Assembly (NCBI GenBank): GCA_903926855.1
Contig: CAIYKV010000059.1
Span: 1-48,494 of the forward strand
Direction: 5' to 3'
Source of the DNA: an uncultured Bacteroidota bacterium
GTDB lineage: Bacteria; Bacteroidota; Bacteroidia; Chitinophagales; Chitinophagaceae
DNA: 48,494 bases
Part shown: piece by piece, positions 43,212-48,494 of the stretch
How the letters are laid out: each line of letters starts with the position of its first letter
Position numbering within the stretch: position 1 is the first letter of the stretch
Position numbers and translations under genes: made by a program
The notes under the pieces: model-generated
Told to the model about the DNA's origin: nothing
Database searches by the model: none
The model's input: only the letters and a program-made list of their open reading frames with translations

Positions 43212-43328
43212 GTATTAAAAGTAAGCAGTAAATCCTGATAAAAGAAACCACCTCAAATCCGCGGGTAAGATTAGGGCAATTTTTGTAACTTCATCTTCTA
43301 CTGATTAATTGCTATTATCTTTTTTTAT

Positions 43329-45062
43329 ATGAAAAAGTCTAAACTCGTTTTTTGTATTTTGTTACTGGTAATTTTTGAAGCAAATATGGGTTGCAAAGCC
43401 AAACCGGATACTTCGGTTAATGCTTCTGTTGATCGCAAATGGTGGAAGGAAGCCGTGGTTTATCAAATTTATCCCCGCAGTTTCAAAGATAGTGATGGAG
43501 ATGGAATCGGAGACTTGAAAGGAATTATTTCCAAACTGGATTATATTAAAAGCTTAGGCATCAATGTGGTATGGTTGAACCCTATCTACAGTTCCCCGAA
43601 TGACGATAATGGATATGATGTGAGCGATTACCGGAATATCATGAAAGATTTCGGAACAATGGCTGATTTCGATCTCCTGTTAAAGGGTTTACATGAAAGA
43701 GGGATCAAACTGGTAATGGACCTGGTGGTAAATCATAGCAGCGATGAACATGCATGGTTTAAGCAGAGTAAAAGCAGCAGAAACAGTCCTTATAGAGATT
43801 ATTATCATTGGTGGAATGCCGAGAGAGTAAAACCTGCTCCCCGGTATAGCCTTTTTGATGTGAATCATGATGCCTGGAAATATGATTCTCTGACCAATGC
43901 CTACTACCTGCATTATTTTTCCAGAAAACAACCAGACCTCAACTGGGAAAATCCAAAACTTCGCCAGGAAGTATATGATATTATGAAATTCTGGGCCGCA
44001 AAAGGAATTGATGGGTTTAGGCTCGACGCTTTCCAGTTTGCTGCCAAGGATACCAGTTTCCCGGTGTTCCCGAAAGGCTATGAGAATGATTTTGTAAAAT
44101 ATTATGCCATGGGGCCGCATTTACATGATTACCTGAAAGAAATGTATCAACAGGTATTTAGTAAATATGATGTAATGAGTGTTGCCGAAGGAGCAGGAAA
44201 TTCTTTTCAGGATGCACATGATCTGGTGGATGCAGAAAGAAATGAGTTGAATATGGCTTATGCTTTTGAGGGTGTTGATATTGCCAAAGTAAATGGATAT
44301 AGTCTCTTACATTTTAAAGAAGTATTTTCTCGTTGGGATAGCGCTTTTGCGGAAAAAGGATGGCTATCCGTTTTTCTTGCCAACCATGATCAGGCCAGGT
44401 TGGTTAGCCGATTTGGCAACGATAGTGCTGCTTATAGAGAGGTATCTTCTAAAATGCTGTCTACTTTTCTGATGACCATGCGTGGCACACCTTACTATTA
44501 TAATGGAGATGAATTGGGTATGACAAATGCAGGATTTACCAATATTAGCGAGTATCGTGATATGCCCACCCTGAATGAATACCAGCACCAAAAAAATATA
44601 GGTGGGGATATGCAACAGTTTATGAAAAGGATACAATTCGAATGTCGCGATAATGGGCGCACCCCATTTCAGTGGAATAATACGGCAAATGCGGGATTTA
44701 CAACAGGTACCCCCTGGATCAATATCAATCCAAATTATACAAGTATCAACGAAGCTTCCCAGGAAAATGATCCCAATTCTGTTTTACTATATTTCAGAAA
44801 TATTGTAAAACTACGAAGCCAGCATCTCGAACTGGTATATGGGAAATACCAATTACTAGATAAAGATAACCCCAAAATATATGCGTATACACGAGAATTG
44901 AATGGGTCTAAAATACTGGTATTGCTGAATTTTACATCATCTTTAGAAAAACCGAATATTCCTGTCGATATCAGTAAGGCAAAATTATTAATCGATAATT
45001 ATGGCAGTTCACCAAATGATGGAAAACTAAGACCTTATGAAGCGGTGGTTTATCAATTATAA
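43329..45062 (+). CDS. GH13 alpha-glucosidase, probable lipoprotein
   Basis: The 577-aa enzyme belongs to the GH13 oligo-1,6-glucosidase/alpha-glucosidase group: VVYQIYPRSFKDSDGDGIGDLKGI, with DLVVNHSSDEHAWF as region I. The nucleophile Asp233 is in DGFRLDAFQF, the acid/base Glu287 in SVAEGAG, and Asp354 in LANHDQARL. The signal peptide ends in a plausible lipobox (EANMGC, Cys22), so it should sit at the periplasmic face or outside as a lipoprotein. It likely releases glucose from malto- or isomalto-oligosaccharides. It is a lone gene with a -7-like TATCTTTT at 43316-43323. A perfect hairpin overlaps its stop codon. Confidence 0.93.
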   Translation: MKKSKLVFCILLLVIFEANMGCKAKPDTSVNASVDRKWWKEAVVYQIYPRSFKDSDGDGIGDLKGIISKLDYIKSLGINVVWLNPIYSSPNDDNGYDVSDYRNIMKDFGTMADFDLLLKGLHERGIKLVMDLVVNHSSDEHAWFKQSKSSRNSPYRDYYHWWNAERVKPAPRYSLFDVNHDAWKYDSLTNAYYLHYFSRKQPDLNWENPKLRQEVYDIMKFWAAKGIDGFRLDAFQFAAKDTSFPVFPKGYENDFVKYYAMGPHLHDYLKEMYQQVFSKYDVMSVAEGAGNSFQDAHDLVDAERNELNMAYAFEGVDIAKVNGYSLLHFKEVFSRWDSAFAEKGWLSVFLANHDQARLVSRFGNDSAAYREVSSKMLSTFLMTMRGTPYYYNGDELGMTNAGFTNISEYRDMPTLNEYQHQKNIGGDMQQFMKRIQFECRDNGRTPFQWNNTANAGFTTGTPWININPNYTSINEASQENDPNSVLLYFRNIVKLRSQHLELVYGKYQLLDKDNPKIYAYTRELNGSKILVLLNFTSSLEKPNIPVDISKAKLLIDNYGSSPNDGKLRPYEAVVYQL

Positions 45063-45068
45063 ACCACC
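45044..45068. terminator. Perfect hairpin overlapping the alpha-glucosidase stop codon
   Basis: GGTGGTTTAT (45044-45053) pairs perfectly with ATAAACCACC (45059-45068) with a 5-nt loop. The TAA stop (45060-45062) lies inside the right arm. No T tract follows on either strand, so it may stabilise the 3' end or act as a non-canonical terminator between convergent genes. Confidence 0.5.
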
Positions 45069-45117
45069 TGCATGGCTCATAATAAATCGAATAAAGTAAT
45101 AATACTAACTATACTTG

Positions 45118-47751
45118 CTATTTGATTTTGATCCTCCAGCCTAGATAAAACATTCTTCCACTAACCGGCCCCCATACCATGGAGGCATCGAAATAAGGAC
45201 TGAAGGGTTGGTCGGCAGATACAATAACTCCTTTCTGAAAAAAATTGGTGATGTTTTCTGCCCCAAAATAAATGTCCATGGGATGCTTATTACCAAAGGT
45301 CTTACTTACCTGTGCATTCATTAATACATAATCGGGAGAATAGGAAGGTAACTGATACTGAACCGGGTTATTGGCTGTATTGGGTATTCTTTTCTTCCCA
45401 TTATAGGTAATTGTATAATTAAACTTCCAGGCATTGGGTGTTGTATAATCAAAACTGATAAAAGCACGGTTTCCGGAAATAAATGGCCGTTCCAGTAATT
45501 GCCCGCTGTAATTGGTTTTTACATCAAAATATCGATATGCCATTTTCACGCTCAATTCCTTAACAGGCAAAAAGCTGAGTTCTGTTTGTAAACTGTTTGA
45601 ATAGGATTTCCCCTGTAAGTTATAGAACTTAACCAGTCTTGGGTTCTCCATATCTACCACCACCTGGTTGGTGAAATCATTCCTGAAAAAATCGACACTC
45701 AATTGTGCATCATTATCAAAAAGCCTGATTTTCTGATCTATGCTTACTCCTTTATTCCAGGCAATTTCAGGGTTTAAACCATATCCTTTACCCGGATTGC
45801 CGGGTATAATTTGTAACTGACGGGCACTGACCAATACACTTGTATTTTCTGCAAAAATATTCGCCGTTCTTTGTCCCCGCCCTCCGCTGGCACGGATCAC
45901 AGTTCCTTTAATGGGTTCATACCGTATATTTAAACGGGGGGTAATAAAAAATCCAAATAGATTATCATTGTCTGCTCTGATACCCGCTACTGCACTAAAT
46001 TTTGTAGAAGCCGTATAGGTATACTCAAAGAAAGCACCTGGCACGATTTCCTTTCTGTTATAATTAATTAGATTCAGTGTTTCATTATAATGATCATATT
46101 GAAAACTAAGCCCTGTTCTGAATTTGTGGTCTGTAGTATGAATAATGGATTGATAGATCAGATTTGTATAAAATCCCTCTTGTTTTGCCTGATAGTTGGT
46201 TAACCCGAAATACGAATTCTGGCTATGAGAGATAGCAGCTAACTGAAGCCCGATACTTTTATATTTTTGTTGTGGAAATACATATCCGATTTTAGCGAAG
46301 CCTTCGTAACGTTCTGTGTTGATACCCAAACCATAATGAAGGGTAGTTCCTTTATCAGTAGCCGCATCAAAAGCGGTTTGCCCACCCGTTCTCTGGTCAT
46401 TCAGTATTTTAAAACCCAATTGTACAAGCCATCCCATTGAATTGTCAAATTTATATCGATTCACCAGACTAAGTTGATTACCTGTAGGCAGGTCCCTGAA
46501 TCCATCCTTATTAAAATCTATTTGTTTATTGGTTAAAAAATCATCGTGTAATAATAATCCGGATGACCATTTTTTATTGATTCGGGTTGAGAGGTTTAGA
46601 TTCAGATCTGTTTTGCCAAAATCATTTACATACACATTACCCAGTAATTGCTCACTGTTTTCTGGTTTCTTTAATTCAACATTGATTTGACCCGCAATAC
46701 TTTCATAACCATTCGCTACTGAGCCAACTCCTTTAGTAAGCTGAATAGATTCTATCCAGGGCCCTGCAATTGAGTTTAAACCCAATGGTGTGGCAATACC
46801 ACGGGGGCCGGGCAGGTTCTCAACTGTAAGCTGTGTATAATTACCACTTAGTCCCAGTAACTGTATTTGTTTAGATCCTGTAACGGCATCATTATAGGAT
46901 ACATCAACCGAAGGGTTGGTTTCAAAGCTTTCACTAAGGTTACAGCAGGCAGCTTTTAATAATTCTTTTCCGGTCATTACTTCTGTTCTGATAGGACTAA
47001 TCGAAGAAATATAGCTTGCCCTTTGCCGGTTGGTTACAGTTACTTCTTTCAGTTGTTGGTTAGAAGCTAATACGATTTTTAATTCATTGATATCGGTTAC
47101 CGTAAGGGTATCCGACTGGTATCCGGTATAACTAATTACTAATCTGCTGAAGTTGCCCCTATGCGGGATCTGAAAAATACCCGAACTATCTGTAACCACT
47201 CCGGTATTACTTCCCAGCCAGTGAATAGTTGCGTTTGATAAGGGATTGAATTTACCCTTTGTGTCAGATTCAACCACCAGTCCTTTAATGATATGGGCTT
47301 GAGAAATTATTGGCGTAACACCTGTTTTTACTGATGCATCTGACACACTAAGCTGATTAACCGCGTTCACACTATCCGTCAAAATAGTAGTCTGCATGGT
47401 TTCCATTTCACGATAATGGCAGCAGGAGGGTAGCTGATTATACACAAGATCCCTGGCTTTTTTATTCTCCAGGTCATGTCCTACGGATACAATCCGATTT
47501 TGTATTTTTTCCACGGAAACCAGCAATGGATTGTAAACCAGGGATAATTGTTTGGTATCCACATCCCAGCTAACTGATTTTACCCCTCTGATTTTAGCGG
47601 CATCTTCAATACGTTGCTTGCATTGTTCACAGGCTCCGAACACTTTGAAGGAGATACTACTGTCTTTTTCCGGGCTCTTCAATTTTTGTCCCCAGACAGC
47701 AGAGCACTGAAAACTAAGCGTCATCGCTACTATATATATCAACGATTTCAT
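45118..47751 (-). CDS. TonB-dependent receptor with N-terminal HMA domain
   Basis: From the ATG at 47751 the protein has 877 aa: a signal peptide (about 1-22), and then a heavy-metal-associated (HMA) domain at about 33-96 with GACEQCKQRIED (Cys41, Cys44). A Cys-Cys-His segment (LPSCCHYREME, Cys110/111) follows. A carboxypeptidase-like domain (about 160-235), a TonB plug (about 260-370) and a 22-strand barrel to the C-terminal GWRIKIK complete it. The HMA pair and the CCH motif point to Cu+ or a similar soft metal. It sits downstream of a DUF3347 gene and a mini-ORF. The TTG at 47769 would add six residues before the signal peptide and is rejected. Confidence 0.9.
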   Translation of the reverse strand: MKSLIYIVAMTLSFQCSAVWGQKLKSPEKDSSISFKVFGACEQCKQRIEDAAKIRGVKSVSWDVDTKQLSLVYNPLLVSVEKIQNRIVSVGHDLENKKARDLVYNQLPSCCHYREMETMQTTILTDSVNAVNQLSVSDASVKTGVTPIISQAHIIKGLVVESDTKGKFNPLSNATIHWLGSNTGVVTDSSGIFQIPHRGNFSRLVISYTGYQSDTLTVTDINELKIVLASNQQLKEVTVTNRQRASYISSISPIRTEVMTGKELLKAACCNLSESFETNPSVDVSYNDAVTGSKQIQLLGLSGNYTQLTVENLPGPRGIATPLGLNSIAGPWIESIQLTKGVGSVANGYESIAGQINVELKKPENSEQLLGNVYVNDFGKTDLNLNLSTRINKKWSSGLLLHDDFLTNKQIDFNKDGFRDLPTGNQLSLVNRYKFDNSMGWLVQLGFKILNDQRTGGQTAFDAATDKGTTLHYGLGINTERYEGFAKIGYVFPQQKYKSIGLQLAAISHSQNSYFGLTNYQAKQEGFYTNLIYQSIIHTTDHKFRTGLSFQYDHYNETLNLINYNRKEIVPGAFFEYTYTASTKFSAVAGIRADNDNLFGFFITPRLNIRYEPIKGTVIRASGGRGQRTANIFAENTSVLVSARQLQIIPGNPGKGYGLNPEIAWNKGVSIDQKIRLFDNDAQLSVDFFRNDFTNQVVVDMENPRLVKFYNLQGKSYSNSLQTELSFLPVKELSVKMAYRYFDVKTNYSGQLLERPFISGNRAFISFDYTTPNAWKFNYTITYNGKKRIPNTANNPVQYQLPSYSPDYVLMNAQVSKTFGNKHPMDIYFGAENITNFFQKGVIVSADQPFSPYFDASMVWGPVSGRMFYLGWRIKIK

Positions 47752-47799
47752 CAATAAATTTTTTGACAATCAAATAATCCCTGGGTTTATCGGGCTAAT

Positions 47800-47815
47800 G
47801 CCTTTTATTAAAGGC
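47800..47815 (-). promoter_or_regulatory. Hairpin at the mini-ORF stop codons
   Basis: GCCTTT and AAAGGC (47800-47805 with 47810-47815) form a 6-bp stem with a 4-nt loop. On the minus strand it holds the tandem stop TAATAA of the 28-codon ORF. It lies about 50 nt before the receptor start. Confidence 0.55.
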
Positions 47816-47894
47816 AACAGTCTTTCTTACGGATAAAAATCGATTTGATTATCCGTAAAAAAAACTTCCCGGTACCAAGAATCATTTTTTTCAT
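47808..47894 (-). CDS. 28-aa mini-ORF ending in ...KKDCCL (possible metal-responsive leader peptide)
   Basis: The ORF runs from the ATG at 47894 to a TAA at 47808-47810, directly followed by a second in-frame TAA. The peptide begins MKKMILGTGKFFLRI, is basic and hydrophobic, and ends RKKDCCL with two adjacent cysteines. It is too short for any family call. It lies between the DUF3347 gene (63 nt downstream of its stop) and the receptor gene (56 nt before its ATG) and contains a perfect 10-bp inverted repeat. I infer a regulatory upstream ORF. Chance cannot be excluded, since a 28-codon ORF is short and no comparison was possible. Confidence 0.4.
   Translation of the reverse strand: MKKMILGTGKFFLRIIKSIFIRKKDCCL
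47827..47858 (-). promoter_or_regulatory. Perfect 10-bp inverted repeat inside the mini-ORF
   Basis: TTACGGATAA (47827-47836) and TTATCCGTAA (47849-47858) are perfect inverted repeats with a 12-nt spacer that itself contains the palindrome AAATCGATTT (47837-47846). No T tract follows the stem on either strand, so it is not a standard terminator. It may be an operator or an RNA hairpin. Confidence 0.6.
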
Positions 47895-47956
47895 GAAACT
47901 GAATTAGGTTTTACTGCAGGTTACTAGGTTAGCTATTACGTAAATGACAGACAGAC

Positions 47957-48445
47957 TCATTTTACAGTATCAGTCACTTTTCCACAGGTCAGCATCATTT
48001 TGCCATAATATGGATTTTTGATAGCAGGCTCATTGCTTAGCCAATACATTTTTTTCATGGGACAGTACTCCTGATAAACTGGCTGCTCAGAAATTTTTAC
48101 GGCTTTTAATAATGTGTATAATGAGAGAGAGAGGGTTGCAAAATGATCTCTTTGGGCTTCGATATTTGTATTCTCTGAAATATATTTCGCATCCGAATTT
48201 AGTTTTTCCTGTAAAGGAATAAAAACCTTACTATCGTTTTCTGAAAGCTGTTTTATATCCATGCTCTTCATGACTTGAACAAACTCAGTGGCTTTAAGAG
48301 AACTGGTTTTTGCATCACTGGCCACCAATGCGTTTTTGATATCATAATAAGCAGGTAATAGTTGTGTTAGAGAGGAACTCTTTTGCGCTTTTACAGAAAC
48401 GATGCTGATGCAAAAAAGAGACAGGGTGGTTATAATAAGTTTCAT
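47957..48445 (-). CDS. Secreted DUF3347 protein (copper-cluster type)
   Basis: The 162-aa protein has a signal peptide (1-20, ending VSVKA) and a DUF3347 domain. An all-helical N-terminal half (LTQLLPAYYDIKNALVASD ... FATLSLSLYTLLKAVKI) is followed by the signature YCPMKKMYWLSNEPAIKNPYYGKMMLTCG (about 126-154) with Cys/Met/His-type ligands. DUF3347 proteins and domains usually occur with copper or heavy-metal efflux (Cus-type) genes and are presumed periplasmic metal binders. It lies upstream of the HMA-TonB receptor gene on the same strand, 205 nt away, with the mini-ORF in between. Its promoter region runs to the window edge and shows no perfect TAnnTTTG. Confidence 0.88.
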   Translation of the reverse strand: MKLIITTLSLFCISIVSVKAQKSSSLTQLLPAYYDIKNALVASDAKTSSLKATEFVQVMKSMDIKQLSENDSKVFIPLQEKLNSDAKYISENTNIEAQRDHFATLSLSLYTLLKAVKISEQPVYQEYCPMKKMYWLSNEPAIKNPYYGKMMLTCGKVTDTVK

Positions 48446-48494
48446 GATAATTGATTTGTATGTAGTAAAAATAGTAGCCGCATGAGAGTGCTCA

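Noticed and set aside
1..48494. tRNA, rRNA, CRISPR, insertion sequence or prophage genes
   Set aside because: No cloverleaf, rRNA signature, regularly spaced repeats, transposase, integrase or phage structural gene was seen.

Overview
The window looks like chromosomal DNA of a Bacteroidota bacterium, most likely a Chitinophagaceae/Sphingobacteriia-type organism. The base composition is A+T-leaning and genes rarely show a Shine-Dalgarno sequence. Several genes are instead preceded by the Bacteroidota -7 promoter element TAnnTTTG, some with an upstream TTG/TTTG about 19-21 nt away. The protein repertoire also fits: a TonB-dependent receptor with a carboxypeptidase-like N-terminal domain, a fasciclin protein, a PepSY-like lipoprotein, DUF3500, DUF3347 and DUF1059 proteins, and ExbB/ExbD. 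I see no rRNA, tRNA, insertion sequence, integrase, phage gene or CRISPR array. The family assignment of the organism is inference.

Layout. 0-8 kb: an rRNA m5C methyltransferase followed by a LysM protein and an exported rhodanese-thioredoxin fusion on the + strand, then fmt (-), an SlyD-like FKBP isomerase (+), a small membrane protein (-), peptidase T (+) and an SPFH protein (+). 8-13 kb: mgtA (-), exbB-exbD (+), prmC (-). 13-15.5 kb: ribD, a DMT-type exporter and a YigZ protein (+). 15.5-18 kb: a YdcF/DUF218 protein, a 3-hydroxyacyl-CoA dehydrogenase and a carboxypeptidase-like protein (-). 18-22.3 kb: Mrp ATPase, PaiB-like protein overlapping a GDPD lipoprotein, a fasciclin protein and cmk (+). 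22.3-29.5 kb, all on the - strand: ChaN/Tiki protein, DUF3500 protein, a spermidine-synthase-like methyltransferase, a stress/sulfur-type group (Crp/Fnr regulator, exported DsrE-like protein, 56-aa DUF1059 protein), a membrane-anchored SRPBCC protein, a secreted GH13 amylase and a small membrane protein.

29-32 kb is a coherent module: aldehyde dehydrogenase and DUF779 (-) diverge from an AraC regulator (+). Two 15-bp direct repeats exactly 21 bp apart lie in the shared intergenic region, and a strong terminator separates the dehydrogenase from DUF779. 32-38.8 kb: a P-type cation ATPase, RidA, YciI, a lipoprotein, a VOC protein, small proteins and a PepSY-like repeat lipoprotein. 39-43 kb: a Tat-exported Nif3-like protein, a small membrane protein, a secreted metallo-beta-lactamase-fold hydrolase, and a GlxA-type AraC regulator followed by an exported DJ-1 protein with a Cys-rich metal-binding-like N-terminus. 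43-45 kb: a GH13 alpha-glucosidase lipoprotein.

The last 3.4 kb is a probable copper/heavy-metal cluster on the - strand: a DUF3347 protein, a 28-codon ORF ending in ...KKDCCL, and a TonB-dependent receptor with an N-terminal HMA domain. The mini-ORF contains a perfect 10-bp inverted repeat, ends in tandem stop codons inside a second hairpin, and stops 56 nt before the receptor start. It is the best candidate here for an undescribed system, a metal-responsive leader-peptide switch.
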